A stretch of 64,000 nt of DNA from Synaphobranchus kaupii (Eukaryota > Chordata > Actinopteri > Anguilliformes > Synaphobranchidae): assembly GCA_029718625.1 (NCBI GenBank), contig CM056376.1, positions 116,905,307-116,969,306 on the forward strand, written 5' to 3'. This document shows, piece after piece, positions 51,691 through 63,867 of the stretch (within the stretch, counting starts at the first letter, position 1; each line of letters begins with the position of its first letter). The notes under the pieces were generated by a model. That model saw only the letters and a program-made list of their open reading frames with translations, did not search any database and was not told where the DNA came from. The position numbers were made by a program, and so were the translations under genes.

Positions 51691-51984
51691 ATAAAGGTAT
51701 AACTCCACTAGTCCATCTGCACCACCTGCATATAAAGGTATAACTCCACTAGTCCATCTGCACCACCTGCATATAAAGGTATAACTCCACTAGTCAATCT
51801 GCACCACCTGCATATAAAGGTATAACTCCACTAGTCCATCTGCACCACCTGCATATAAAGGTATAACTCCACTAGTCCATCTGCACCACCTGCATATAAA
51901 GGTATAACTCCACTAGTCCATCTGCACCACCTGCATATAAAGGTATAACTCCACTAGTCCATCTGCACCACCTGCATATAAAGT
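51691..51984. repeat. 41-bp minisatellite, seven near-identical copies
   Basis: The unit starts ATAAAGGTATAACTCCACTA and continues 'gtccatctgcaccacctgcat'. Unit starts are at 51691, 51732, 51773, 51814, 51855, 51896 and 51937, and a partial eighth (ATAAAG) starts at 51978. The only difference I see between full units is C-to-A in the copy starting at 51773 (gtcaatctg). Near-identity implies recent expansion or active homogenisation. Confidence 0.97.
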
Positions 51985-52897
51985 AGGGAGGGCAAGGGGG
52001 GTCCGTATCTGTTTGTATATTTCAATTTACCAACTTATTTATTTTTCAATTTACTGCTTATTTAATTAGCCTAATCATTTAAAAACTGATATTCGGTCAG
52101 GACAACTCACATATTCAACTTGTGTATTTTAGTGAATATATCAATTTAATTATTTTGGTTTGGTGCTGAATGTCTCTGATCTAGGTATTTCTAGTGCACA
52201 CAACAGCATGCAATACCTATCAAACAGGGAGCACCACACACAACCCCTGCGAAATATGAGATACCAAAACCCCCAGTACATAGAAGCAGATCGAAACAGG
52301 CAGACAGCGTGAGCAGCAATCTTTCAGAGCAGTAGCAGCACAGCAGATGTCTGACTCTGGCTTTTAAAAAGTGGCACTCCATTAGTGATGTGTGCATGTG
52401 ATTTGGTTGAGTATGAGAATATGTGTTTGCTGAGGCCAACCGCTGGTCGGCTGCAGCAAGAGTTTCCTGACAGAACTTGCTTTGTGCACTTCATGCACGA
52501 CGCTCAGTTTTAGCTATATTTCTTGATAAGTGCATGAACGACATCGTAAGACTGTTCCTGTGTCCCAACATGATACATCTTATTGTGGTCTAATCTATGG
52601 TTTAAAACGGCATGAGGGTATTCAAATAATTAACTCATTTGGCCAATGTAACTGGTGACAACAAACACCTGCATGCACACTGGCCCTAAAGGAATGGAAT
52701 TGCCCTTGTGTTACGGCCTCTTGTGCATAAGCTTTGCTCCCCTAGGTCTAACTACCTGCTAATTACGTACATCACATGTAAACCTAACCTAATGGAAATA
52801 GGGAGATGGAGGATAGAAAACCTGTAGAAACCTTTGACCAGCCTCCCTATGCATCTATACATTTTGCAAAATGTGTATTGGTCCCCTAATTTCTTGG
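51985..52897. other. Non-coding stretch, nothing recognised
   Basis: No supported signal on either strand. Confidence 0.45.
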
Positions 52898-53192
52898 AGA
52901 TTGGAGTCACTTGGTAGCTTAGTTTATTTTGAATTGTTTGCAGTTAGCCCGTAGCTTGCTCGCTGTAATTGGGCCAGCTACCTGTCTTTTGTGTCGCTAA
53001 TTAGAACTAGTTGAATTAGAACTCACTCTGAGGTGATGAGCTGCAAACACGCTTAATATACACACAGGTGAAACTGGTTCCAACTAAATTAGCAACACAC
53101 AAGACGGGTAGCTGGCCCAATTACAGCGAGCAAGCTACGGACTAACTGCAAACAATTCAGAATAAACTAAGCAACCGAGGTGACTCCAATCT
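52898..53192. mobile_element. Foldback element, about 120-bp inverted arms
   Basis: The left arm (agattggagtcacttggtag..., 52898 to about 53020) reappears inverted at about 53074-53192. Identity is around 90% by eye, with long exact blocks such as 'gtagcttgctcgctgtaatt' followed by 'gggccagctacc'. A centre of about 50 bp separates the arms. No coding capacity; no clear target duplication. It may be nested in the hAT-like relic that ends at about 53365. Confidence 0.85.
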
Positions 53193-53254
53193 GTTCAATT
53201 AACTAACAACAGCTGAAAGCAATGAAAAAAGATATGCTTATCTGAGTCCGAGTA

Positions 53255-53368
53255 TAGCCTAGACGATCCACGACGCAGCAATTATACACTCCGTTACCGA
53301 AGCGTGACTTCAAAACCGAAAGTACGTACCGAACCGTGACTTTTGTGTACCGTTACACCCCTAATATT
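53255..53368 (-). mobile_element. Terminal piece of a hAT-like element
   Basis: The inverse of the sequence ending near 53368 reads 'aggggtgtaacggtacac', followed by 'aaaagtcacggttcggtac' and a repeat of 'gaagtcacg'. This is a terminus often seen in fish hAT-type repeats. The matching left end is not found in the window. Family assignment is from memory of this end sequence. Confidence 0.45.
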
Positions 53369-53799
53369 TATATATAAATATTTTCCCAAAATAAATCAGA
53401 GATACCCTCAATTAAAACATTTTACAGACATCCAAAAACTCCCCATCCTCTTAGGAGAGGAGAGGACGTGCTGTGACCTGGCAGCACAATATATACCTGC
53501 CTGCCATCGTTCTTAGGGACAGTGAGTGACAGAGATCATTATAAACCAATTTAAATTTTTTATATTTATTATATTCACTTTATAAGATCATATGTGTTGT
53601 TCTCATCATCATTATTGTCATTTCTATTGATAAATATTATTTTTAATTGTACTTTATTATTTTACATTATTGTTATTTCTAAATCCATAATCAAAGAAAA
53701 GTTCTTGTTTTCATGTATGGTTACTGTTCATTCGTTTCTAGTCTTTGCTGTTTTGTATTGTTCAGAGTTAGATGTATGTCTTTGACTGTTTTAATGCAG

Positions 53800-53862
53800 T
53801 ATGCTTTGACAATACAGATTCAATGTCTTGTCGTGCCAATAAAGCGAATTGAATTTGAGTCC
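53800..53862 (+). mobile_element. LINE-type 3' tail relic
   Basis: 'ctttgacaatacag...cttgtcgtgccaataaagcgaattgaatttgag' resembles the 3' terminus of fish L2-type LINEs, which end in a short tandem of a TTGAAT-like word. No reverse transcriptase sequence is present upstream. Confidence 0.45.
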
Positions 53863-53989
53863 ACAATCAGAGAAAATATGTGTGAAACGTCACCACAATG
53901 CTTGTGCGTCGTCCGTGCGCGTCTGAGAAGAAGCACGTGATAAGCAATTTTCGGGGAGCCCTTTTCTCCTACGTGCTCAATATCACCAT

Positions 53990-54220
53990 CTAGTGTTCTG
54001 AAACTATATAGTATACCTTTAATGCTCAAACCCAGAGTAAAAAATATAACGTTAGTTTTTGAAGTTTTTAAACATAAAAGGACAAACTAGCACCAGAGTT
54101 CCGCATCGCTTGAAAGCTAACGTTTGCCAGCTTGTCACCAGTCGCACAAACATCCGCTGCTTTCACGGTGTCGTTAGGTACATTAATAATTTGGCAGTGA
54201 AGACAGACAGTTAAAGTCAT
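53990..54220. repeat. Direct repeat, copy 1 (pairs with 55660-55870)
   Basis: 'cagagtaaaaaatataacgttag...taaacataaaaggacaaactagcaccagagtt' aligns with 'cagagtagaaatagttacg...taaatgtaagatgacaagcgagcaccggagtt' at 55682-55738. Looser similarity follows downstream (caaacatccgctgctt against gaacatcgactgctt). Diverged copies of one dispersed repeat. Confidence 0.45.
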
Positions 54221-55500
54221 CACATGGAGGCACCAATGAATGTGCAGAATATATAAATTTATATATGGCTTCACACTAGGTGCAAAAGTATAATTAATCA
54301 GTCTCATAAAATTAATTATTAAATCATGATTATGAATTTCAATGTTAACTATTAAAATAATAATCAATAACTTAATCTGAAGGCGTAAGTTCTTTTGGAG
54401 GGTAGACTCAAATGTTTATCCAAACAACAATCAGACCGACGACCAGGTTTAACAAAATAGGCTAAAATTTATTAAATAACAAGCAGAACTCTAAAACTAA
54501 CATCCTAAAAAACAGCGAATGATATGGAAAAGGAAAACGAAGTGTAGACAAAGAATGAGGCATATAGAATTCACAGTTCTATTTCTGTATGTGCGCCAGA
54601 CACGGGGTGTTCAGAGATCACAAGACCGTACCTCGAGGGGGGAAATACAAATCTAGCTTTAGCATGAAGCAAACGTGGCCTGAAACATGGCGTGTATTGA
54701 GGCTATAGAAATTTAGCTACATCTAGCTAAATTCCAGGCCCCTATCCGTTTACAGGCACGGGATCCTATATCTAATGGGTTAGGTATTAGTACAAATGGA
54801 GATTGCATGCACAGATGTCGATTTAAAAGGGAGGGTGGATTGTAAATTAGTGTTAAAGTCAGTTAGAGTAGGCTCTGTAACTTTAGTTTATGTGAAGCTA
54901 ATTGGCTGCCGATAGCCTGCTGTGTTAAGAAGTTATAAATTAACGATACTCTAAATACACACAATGAATACAATCAAACATGTAATTACATTGACAATAA
55001 CCATTAAACAAAATGTTTTCCTAAACTATTGCCTGGATGTTTGTGTCAGTTCTTACTGTACTGGAGTACACAAGCTGGTTCAGATCTTTGATGTGTCTAG
55101 AAAGTTCTGTCTTTTGGCAGCGTCTTTGGATTGATTGTCCGTTTTTCGTCTTTGGTGAGTGTTGCTGGAAGATTTTGCTGGTCCTTTATCCTTCGGCAAG
55201 TTGTTTCCTTCGGTTCCTCGCGGTTTGCGTGTAACAACGCAGCTTGTCACTAATATAGCTATGCTGTATAACGATAGCTTGGATGCAGTTTCAGTGGTTT
55301 TTCTAGAACACGCTGAGAGCTGGGAAGAGCAATTGTTCTGGCCGTCTAACCCGAGGGAGAGAGCAGTTCTCTCTGCGTGTTTCCTTGCCTGGGTCGGCCT
55401 AGTCTCGTCCCTGATGGACAGGAGAAGAGTGTTCCGACAAGTGAAAATGGTAAAGAAGGGAGAAGTTTGCTCTATGTTTTTATAGAACCGGGGACTCAGT
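54221..55500. other. Non-coding stretch between the two direct repeats
   Basis: Contains overlapping frames at 55080-55538 (minus, 152 codons) and 55159-55485 (plus, 108 codons), neither with a recognisable domain. 'ggtttaacaaaataggctaaaatttattaaataac' near 54446 is the kind of sequence seen in long fish repeats. This could be an unclassified element together with the promoter-like stretch at its right end. Confidence 0.35.
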
Positions 55501-55503
55501 CCT

Positions 55504-55564
55504 GATTGGTCAAGGATCACATGACTGCCCGGGATCACATGACTGTCGCATGCCGGTATATATA
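55504..55564 (+). promoter_or_regulatory. Promoter-like cluster: CCAAT, two E-box repeats, TATA
   Basis: An inverted CCAAT (GATTGGTC, 55504-55511) is followed by two exact copies of GATCACATGAC spaced 18 bp apart (55515-55525, 55533-55543), each containing the E-box CACATG. TATATATA follows at 55557-55564. A third related CACATGA lies at about 55592. No transcription unit is recognisable downstream. It may be a promoter of a repeat element or chance. Confidence 0.3.
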
Positions 55565-55659
55565 GTCTTTGTGGAAATGCGGTCCAGGGTCACATGAATG
55601 CGAGTTGATTCCCAATGGACATGCACTACAACTGGGTTTCTCTACTCTAAAATGTATTT

Positions 55660-55870
55660 GCTTTCATATGCACGTCAAATTCAGAGTAGAAATAGTTACG
55701 TTTTTAAATGTAAGATGACAAGCGAGCACCGGAGTTTTGTTAGGCTACATACTGAGAACCAGCCCATGAACTGACGAACATCGACTGCTTGAGCTGGAAG
55801 ATTCGCTAACCGGATTCATCGTTAGCTGGTTTATCCCGTCACTTCCTGTTAACATATTGCAGTGTAAAAA
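55660..55870. repeat. Direct repeat, copy 2 (pairs with 53990-54220)
   Basis: See the paired copy: shared blocks 'cagagta.aaata', 'gttacgttttta' and 'gcaccggagttttg', same orientation. Confidence 0.45.
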
Positions 55871-56665
55871 GGGCCTATTATTAGCCTTTGTAAATCTATC
55901 GCTGTCCCACTCGTCACTGTCAGGATGGAGCACAGCAACTGAAGCCAAGAGGGTACCCACTGAACTAAGGATTACAACACATACCTTTTTTTGGATAGTG
56001 TGACAATCTGTGAGGTCTATTTAAGAGATAGAAAAGTGTTTCCGTCGCCTGAGTCGGCTTCTTTTGTGCTCAGACCCATAAGCTTGTCTGAAACATTCAT
56101 GGTTCTCCCCATTGAAACAGTCCAGTCAAATCATATGGGAATTACAGTTGGAACGACTTACTTGCTCACAACTACAACTTGGAGGTATTCACCCATTGAC
56201 CTCGGATGAACCCTTTTAACGCCAAGATCACTGAAAAGATAGAGGTTTGCTAGAAACTTATATTTTTCTTAAATTATATTTTGCCACATTTTGCCACAAC
56301 CTTCATGGTGAAAATTTGATTTGACTGTAGCTAGCCTACAAACATCTGACGATCTTGAGGCTCGTCAGGTAATCCGTTAAATCTGATAAACAAGAGTCGG
56401 TTATGCAGTTATTTTTTTACGTATTATTTGTTGAAAATAGGCTTCTTTCTTACGTTCGACTGCAGAATTCACCACCATGCTTCGTAGGCCATTTCCGCAT
56501 TGGAGACGTCAAGTGGGAGAAATCGGAATACAAAGTTTTCAAGTTCACCAGTAGTATTTACGACTTGAAAGTTGATGTGAACAGTATTTCCAAGTTCATA
56601 GTTACCATCTCTCACATATGGCGTGAATGCAGCATTAAACCAATGGAAAATGTATGAGGGTATTC
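55871..56665. other. Non-coding stretch, nothing recognised
   Basis: The 84-codon plus-strand frame at 56403-56657 has no motif or splice context. Confidence 0.4.
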
Positions 56666-56880
56666 CACTAGCAGAGACTAAGGGATCTTGAAAGATTCTG
56701 TATGGAGGATGGAGGAATGGCCAAAGATTCCCCCAGTATGCTCACTAATCTCATAAAACATGATAGAAGATGACTCAGTAGTTTTATCCTTGTGAGGGGA
56801 GGGTGCACAAAGTACTGAAAATGAATTCTAACAGCTCAATATCATTTTTTTTTATTTTGATGGTTCATGTTTTGATAACC
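56666..56880 (+). mobile_element. Decayed Tc1-type remnant
   Basis: 'gggatcttgaaagattctgtatggaggatggaggaatgg' and 'gtgaggggagggtgcacaaagtactgaaaa' match the remnant near 19.19-19.37 kb in the same order. Both are decayed 3' parts of the same Tc1-type transposase gene. No terminal repeat is identifiable here. Confidence 0.5.
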
Positions 56881-58560
56881 ACTTTCTCTTACATACAAAG
56901 TCTCAGGTAATAAACCCTAGGGTTAAACCTTAGCATCAGCAGCATCAATTCCAATTGTAGACCCGCTGCATGGGCCCTTCCGGACCATGCTTATTACAAA
57001 AAAAATGTATAGGTAGTTTAGTTTAGCCCCTGGTACATCATTGTGGTGTTTTGAACAGTGCACAGCACTATGCATTTTGTTTGATCTTTCCTAAAGACCC
57101 AAAGTGCCTTGTGGAAATTAAACGTATAAAAACGTGTGGGTACAGACCTGTTTCCTGGGCTGTTCCTGTGAGGGCATGGCTACAGAGGAACTGAGTGAAG
57201 CCAGAAACCCAAAGTACAATACGACAGTGAAACCGCTGCTACATCCATAAAACAACTGGAGAAAATGGAATATGCTGGAAGGAACATTTAGCTTGCGTTC
57301 CTGTCACTCTCCCATTTGGATTGGGTCCTACTGCTCTTTCAGACTGATCGTAGAAACCAGGAGTAATATATCTCCAAGGCTTTGCAATTTGAAGAACACC
57401 AAACTTCAAATGAAGATTTGTTTTTTTCCCCCTTATTTAAAACACACCTGCTAGCCTTATTTGGGAATGAGCCTGTAGCAGTGGCCTCTAAACATTGAAA
57501 GATTCAATCATATTCCATTGCACATGTACATGTAGGTAATGCAGTTTTTTTTAAACAAGAGTGGCGAAAACTCCCTTTGAAATTAAATATTTACTATAAT
57601 AATAAACTTCAAACAGAGCATCAGACCACTTACCACACATCAGCTGTTGGAGTAAAATATGATTGACAGACTGAGTTAATTACGAGCACATTAGGGGCAT
57701 GTTTCAACATGCACATAGTTAGCTCAAATCTTCATAATATGCAAACAAATAGTATATATAGCTGACTAGCAAGCGGAATCAAGGTTTTCTTCCATTTCCT
57801 AGGTTATTCGGTTAGAATCTGTCAGGGGCCCCATCCATGGACAAAGCAAACATACCAAGAAAAACACGTTCGGGTTTGTGTATTTAGACACTCAGGCAAC
57901 ACTGTGACTCTTGGGAAAAGAATGGTCCCTTTGTGTTTTTCCATTGCATGTTCACTGGGAAGAGCTCCCACTAAAAAGCAAGAGTGGCTTATAGGAAACA
58001 ATCAAGCCCTATTGAAACACTTTAAAAACATCCTTCCTTCCCTTCCTGCAATTACAGTCTTGACCTCACCATCCCTCTCCCCTGTGGAATGCAGGATGCA
58101 GGTACAGAGGCACAGACAGCACCTTGATCTACTCAAATATTCATCTCTCTAAAAACACATCTAAGATATAACAAATCAAATAACATAGCAAAATAATTCT
58201 GAATTCAATTGACTCTGGGATATAAGAATAGTCACCACTGTAACTCCCTATATTTCACCATTTTTTATATTGCAAGGTCATTTTCAACACAGAACAAAAT
58301 GTTTAATGTATGGATATATACAAAGTAAAGGTCAGTAAAGGTGCACACCACTAGTGCTGACTTGGCTTTGTATTTTCCCTGGCTTTTTCATATGCCAACT
58401 ATGACTGGGAGCCCAGTTTATTCACCAAGGGTTCCTTAAAGGATCCGTTCACCCAAAAAATTACATTTTGATATGTTTTAGTGCAAAGTATCAACCAAAG
58501 CACACCAGTATTCTAATGTGCATTGTGTTGACATAAGCCCCAGAATACTGGCATGCTTTG
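56881..58560. other. Non-coding stretch, nothing recognised
   Basis: No coding or mobile element signal that I can support. Confidence 0.45.
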
Positions 58561-58800
58561 ATTAACCTCTTTCCTCAGAAGCAATTTTGGGCCAATTTCT
58601 GCCTATGTTGCACTGTTTTGTTTAAGACTTTATAAGCCCAGATGTGCAACACACTTGTGTAATGGCTGAAATTGAAGAAGGAAGATCCCTGTACCATTTA
58701 ATGTCACTGCTTAAAGTTATTCATTTTCATAATCTTTATATACATTATGGGCTGCAAATGCACAAAATAGTTGCAAAAAAATGTAAAACGGAAGTTATAT
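58561..58800. repeat. Unclassified dispersed repeat, copy 3 (partial)
   Basis: 'ctttcctcagaagcaatttt...ggccaatttctgcctat' and 'ctgtaccatttaatg...ttcattttcataat' match the 4315-4530 part of copy 1 in order and orientation. Confidence 0.45.
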
Positions 58801-59379
58801 TTCTTACTTTACAGTGCACCTCTGAAAGGCAAAGATATAAAACAGGTCATACACTTATATACTTTCCTGGTCCACACACCACTTCTTCACATGTGTGCAA
58901 AGTTTTAGAGGACTATGTAAAACTACTAAGGTCCTAGAAGGTGATTTGTAAACAGTGTATCCTGGCATCCCTTAGTGTCTCCAAATCTCTAAAATGTGCA
59001 TTGCAGTAAATCAGTTTCTTTCCACACAAAGTGTTCTCACTCACAGAAAACAGGTTTGCATTCATTACATGAGGGAATGTCCATCTTCTTCACAAGAATG
59101 GGGGGTTGGTATATATAGGGGTCCAAAAACCTATCCAAACTTATCTGAAAATGAATACAATGCTTTGTTTGTCCATATGAAGCATCTTATTATGTCCTTT
59201 GTGGGTTGCATCTTCTACCTTGAATTATTCAGCAGAAATACAAGAAAGCAAAATAAGAAAGCTATGTATCAATACTAGATCATATATGCAAGAGAATATA
59301 TGCTCTATCATTAGCTTCTTGAAAGCTCATTATTGCCATTGATTGTGATTTGTTATCCAAATCCATTCCAAGCACCCTC

Positions 59380-59540
59380 TATACCAGTGGTGCCCAATCA
59401 TGTGCCATGGAGGGCCGAGAGTATGCAGGTTTTCATTACAACCAATCAGTACTCCTGGTTTTTAGTCCTGTTGGTGAGCTACTCGAAAGCAGACTATTGG
59501 TAGCTCACAAGCTACTGGTTGGAGACAGCTCATGTAGAGT
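59380..59540 (+). repeat. Dispersed repeat, class unknown
   Basis: 'accagtggtgcccaatcatg' followed by 'gccatggagggccgagagtatgcaggttttcatt' has the look of a common vertebrate/fish interspersed repeat. The following 'tactcgaaagcagactattggtagctcacaagctactgg' contains a short self-similar 'gctac' motif. No ends are defined. Confidence 0.35.
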
Positions 59541-60104
59541 ATAAAGCACTGCATCACAGTTTATTGATTTCACTCAAATGGCAGTGTGCTCACTATTTTG
59601 AATATTGTTTGAATAAAGCAGGCTGACAAGCAGGCAAGAATACAATAAAAAATTTTATTTAATGAAGCAAATTACTCTGTAGCATCATGCATCAGTTTGA
59701 CAACACAGTGCTTAATTAAAGTCATTATGTAAATTACTCCAGCTGCAAACGGCATATTTAAATGAGAGATTTCACGCGTTTGGAATGGTTACACTGTAAA
59801 AAATATTTTGTAAAACGGTGAAAAGACTGGCAGCAATGTTGCCAGTGAAAAACCATAGAATGAATGGGAAAAAATGTATAAATCCTGTTATTTTAGGAGA
59901 TGACCATTAAATAATTATTCTACATGACATTGAGTGTTTCAAAACTATTTTTAGAATTACAATTTTTACAATTTACTTGATTTACAAAATACAGTTTTTC
60001 CACAAGTACACTGTAAAAAAGCAGTCATTCTTTAATGTGAAAAGAACATTCTTATATTTGAAAAGCATTACATGTGCACATTGTTTTTGTCGAAAATAAA
60101 TGTA

Positions 60105-60192
60105 ACTGTAGTGAACTAGCAAGGTTCAAACCCCGGGTCTCCAGCATGGTAGTCAGTTTGCTGTAACCACTAAGCTATGGGCCCTGCCACAT
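60105..60192 (-). mobile_element. tRNA-derived SINE head, minus strand
   Basis: Read on the minus strand: 'gggcccatagcttagtggttacagc' holds a good box A and '(cc)cggggtttgaacct' a good box B, about 45 bases apart as in a tRNA. The acceptor stem and anticodon arm do not pair well enough for a functional tRNA, so it is the tRNA-related head of a SINE. Confidence 0.6.
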
Positions 60193-60675
60193 TTTGTGAA
60201 AAATTTCACAAATAACTCAAGTTTGGCGCTTTATTGTGTGGATGTGTGAAGTTGTAGCTGAATTCTGTGTTACATGAGGTCAGAATGTACAGAAGTGAAT
60301 GTTTTTAAGGGCTGAGAGTCTGTGGTCATTGCGGTTAATTCTGTAGGAAACCCTGAAAAGTGGCAAACTCTCGGTGCTGTATAGGTACGGGGCATGCCCT
60401 GCCAAGCCGTAAATCCATGTCTAGCAGAAGAGATCTCGGTGTCCTTGAAAGAGGAGTGGTTGTTGGGGCACATTTGGCCAGAGCTTTATTAATTAATGCT
60501 GCTGAACTTACTGATGTTTGACAAAGTCTGAGGGAAAGACAACACACAACTGTGGTTGAAAGTGCTTACTCCTCGACCATGATGTTCAAGTACTGATTTC
60601 AGATGGAAGGCTAAACAAATGAACCACTCTTGAGTCAAATTGACTGCAAATATCAGGCAGTTTCATCAAGAACAG

Positions 60676-60678
<3 letters not shown>

Positions 60679-60757
<79 letters not shown>
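60679..60757. repeat. (CA)n microsatellite, about 39 units
   Basis: 79 bp of uninterrupted AC. The Thr-His frame across it is an artefact. Confidence 0.97.
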
Positions 60758-60761
<4 letters not shown>

Positions 60762-61360
60762 TCCTTTGAGGTTTCTAGTAGCAGTCTGACCTGTCAGAGC
60801 TCAAGCGATGACCTTTGGCTGCCTGTTTTGCTCCACTTTGTCACCTGCCTTCTGTTTGAAACCAAAGAGCAAAAACAGAATGGCTCAAATGCAGCTCTGG
60901 ATGAAAGAACCAAACAAACTTTCATCTTTCATGCTTTTTTTAATGGTGACGGGGAGTCCTTACGATGAATCTATTTCGTTTGATTCCCCACATTCCTGTC
61001 TGACAGTCCTTGCATGCAAATACCTCCCGCTGTTGATAAATCTGAAGAATGCAAATATGACCGTCCCAAAGGTCATTTCCTTGTGTCATCTTACTTTGTT
61101 TTCACCTGTGCCATCTGGGAGTAGATGTATTTCACCATCTCTCTCTCTCTCTTTACTATGACAATGGTGCGTCCTCAAACCTTTTCTCTACTTTCTTAAA
61201 AAGCATTCAGCACCACAGGCAAGGGGTTCCTCCTCCGTTCCTCAGGAAGTGGAATGTTTCCTTTCTGCAAAATAGGGGAAAAACAGAGCAGGTGATCCTG
61301 CAAGAAATGTACAGCTCAGGTAAGTTAACATATAATGAGAAGTGGCGGTAGATATGAGAT
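60758..61360. other. Non-coding stretch, nothing recognised
   Basis: A short CT run (tctctctctctctct, about 61139-61153) is present. Overlapping frames at 60630-60968 and 60808-61161 show no domain. Confidence 0.45.
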
Positions 61361-61363
61361 CAT

Positions 61364-63350
61364 GGGCCCTATCTTGGCGATCTTGGCGCTTAGTCTAAGC
61401 GCATGGCGCTAAGTCCATTTAGGGCGTGTCCAAGTCCACTTTTGCTATTTTAACGGCGTGTTTTTTTGGCGCTAAGCACGGCGCATGGCGCAACTGGGCT
61501 GAACCTAGTCGCTTCATTAATTATAGGTGTGTCTTGGGCGTGACATTCAATAAACCAATCAAAATGTCATATCCCATTCCCTTTAAAAGCCCGCTTTTCC
61601 ACCTTGGCGGATTGCTTATGATGGCGAAACAGACATGCTCGTGCGTGTTTAGTGTGATCAAGGAATAGGCTAAATGGAGTATGATCAATATTATTCGGAC
61701 TAACCATTAGCCTATGAGTTCCCGGTAATTCCAGACAGGGCTGTTATTTTACAAAATATGTGCGGTTAAATTTCGCTAAAAGGACCTGCAACAGCTGAGA
61801 ATAAGCTATCAATGGCTTCAGTCTCACCTTAGAAAACGCCAAATTAGCCTGCTTGTTCAGCGAATTTCGTTTGATTATGCAATGAAAGTGTCAAACATCA
61901 ATTCCAAGAGGCTGTTCTCGAAGTTCAAGCTTCATCCAAAGTTCATTAGGCTACCTGCATAGTAGGCTAATATTGATTAATAACATACATACCGTTATTA
62001 TGCCTTAATGATGACACTAAATAGCCTACAATAAAGCTGTCAGGTTCGCAACCCATAAGTTCACGCATATTTCCCCTTGTTTAATAATGTCCTGTTTATG
62101 GAAATGTGACCAACCTGTTTTACTCGTAGCGTAATCCTTTAAAACAATCCACTTTCCCAGGAAGACCGTGAAACGTGCGATTTACAGCAGGGGAAACAGA
62201 ACATGCAGCTCACGTGCAGAGAATGGCATTAAAATTAATTGTGACTTAATTGTGTAACGTGCTGCAAATTTGTTTTAGTTTCTAATTAGACGCTTAGTTC
62301 TCTTTAAAATCGTTTTGTTCAGTTAAGGAATAACGGGTGAAATCAGCTGGGTTTTAAACGGTGAGAGTATGGAAACCTGGTCACTGTAATTTAAAAAAAT
62401 ATGAAGGACGAAGAATAGCTAAGTTTACAATTTAGTTAACATGGTGACATCTCCGTTTTTTAACCATAGGCTATCGAAAAAAACCTTATGCACAGCGAAT
62501 TCGCTGTAGCCTAGGCTATTTGAAAAACAATAAATGCAATATTCACTGGACAAGGTTTTGAACTTTTTTCAGTCACAAACCATTCTATTTACTTACAGGC
62601 TGTATTCATAGATAAACAGAGCTGTATTGTAATGACATCTGAAGCGCATTTTCAGAACTTAAATGTCCGTCTATTGCCGTGCGCGAGTTTTCCATTGAAT
62701 GACAATTCACGCATTAGGTGCAAAGACAATTCGCGCATTAGGCTTGATAGCTATAGGTGTTATCAGCTCCTTTTTAATGGATAGCCATTGTCCCGTACCA
62801 TCGCACATCGCCTGGATGTTGATGGAGTGGGCTGAGAGCAATGTAATGTGGCATTGTTTCCCTTCGCTGAGGGAAAGGTATGTGGACCTATGGAACCTTT
62901 TATTATTATGCATTTTTGATATAGCCTACACAATAATAATATTTCACATTGTGATCTAGATATTTTAGTCATGCCTGTGCACGCCCCTGTGTGTAACAGA
63001 CAGGAGGGTATGCGCGTTGTGCACACGCCTATGTAGACGCACTTATATGCGCCGTTAAAATAGCATGTAAACAACTGCGACATGACTTTAGACCAGGTTT
63101 GTGGTGGTTCTAGCGCAAGCGCTTTCTGCTGGCTCAAGATAGCAATACGCCAAAAAGAATCCTGGCCACTCCTCATCTTAAGACCAACACGCCCAGTTCA
63201 CTAATGATGGCGCAAGAGTTACGCCGTCAAACATGCTAGTTTGAAGGCGTATGCGTTAGGCGTTATTATGGACCTAGCGCCGGGTGTAAGATAGCAAAGA
63301 CACTTGCGTTTGCGTTAGCGCCGCTTTGCGCCGGGTGTAAGATAGGGCCC
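61364..63350. mobile_element. Non-autonomous DNA transposon, GGGCCCTATCTT ends, 3-bp target duplication
   Basis: The left end GGGCCCTATCTTGGCG and the inverse of the right end GGGCCCTATCTTACACC are bracketed by CAT on both sides (61361-61363 and 63351-63353). About 150 bp inside each end is rich in GGCGC words ('gcgcatggcgctaag', 'gccgctttgcgccgggtg'). The 3-bp duplication favours PIF/Harbinger. At 1987 bp it is long for a MITE, but no transposase frame is seen. Confidence 0.75.
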
Positions 63351-63353
63351 CAT

Positions 63354-63867
63354 ATCTTAAATTGGTCATATGCCATATTAACCGTCATATGATGTTGACA
63401 TTTTATGACACCTTTTATGCTTGGGATGAAATTGACCCCAACAGTTTAAACTGACACAAAATTATTGTAATAGAAATGTTTGGACACTTTGTGTGTCGCC
63501 TTCTTAATGTCTCCCAATTGACTAGCCTTTTATCCCTAAATATTAAAAATCTCTGATAAATTTCTCATTTTTGAGACAGGGGTAAGTGAAAGTTTGTCAA
63601 CTTTAAAACCTGTATGGGAAAGTACCAAGAATCTCCAATAAAAATTGGGAAAAAACAACCCCACACAACACGTCTTTATACAAAGTTGATACAGGACTTT
63701 TGAAAAAAGCATTATGGTTATTGCATGTTTTTCTATTTGAACCCACCAAATGTGGAAAAGTCATACAAGATGAAAAAATAAAGTTAACTGGTTTTTAAAC
63801 ACCCAAACATAAAAGGAGGGTTAATAAAAATGGATGCGATTTCCTGTTGAGGTTACAAGAAGGCATT
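63354..63867. other. Spacer between two related elements, nothing recognised
   Basis: AT-rich, about 510 bp; no supported signal. Confidence 0.45.

Noticed and set aside
55080..55538. 152-codon minus-strand frame and overlapping 108-codon plus-strand frame
   Set aside because: Neither has a recognisable domain or splice context. Both lie in a possible repeat block and could be chance.
60105..60192. Functional tRNA gene on the minus strand
   Set aside because: Box A and box B are present, but the acceptor and anticodon stems do not pair convincingly, so a SINE head is the better reading.
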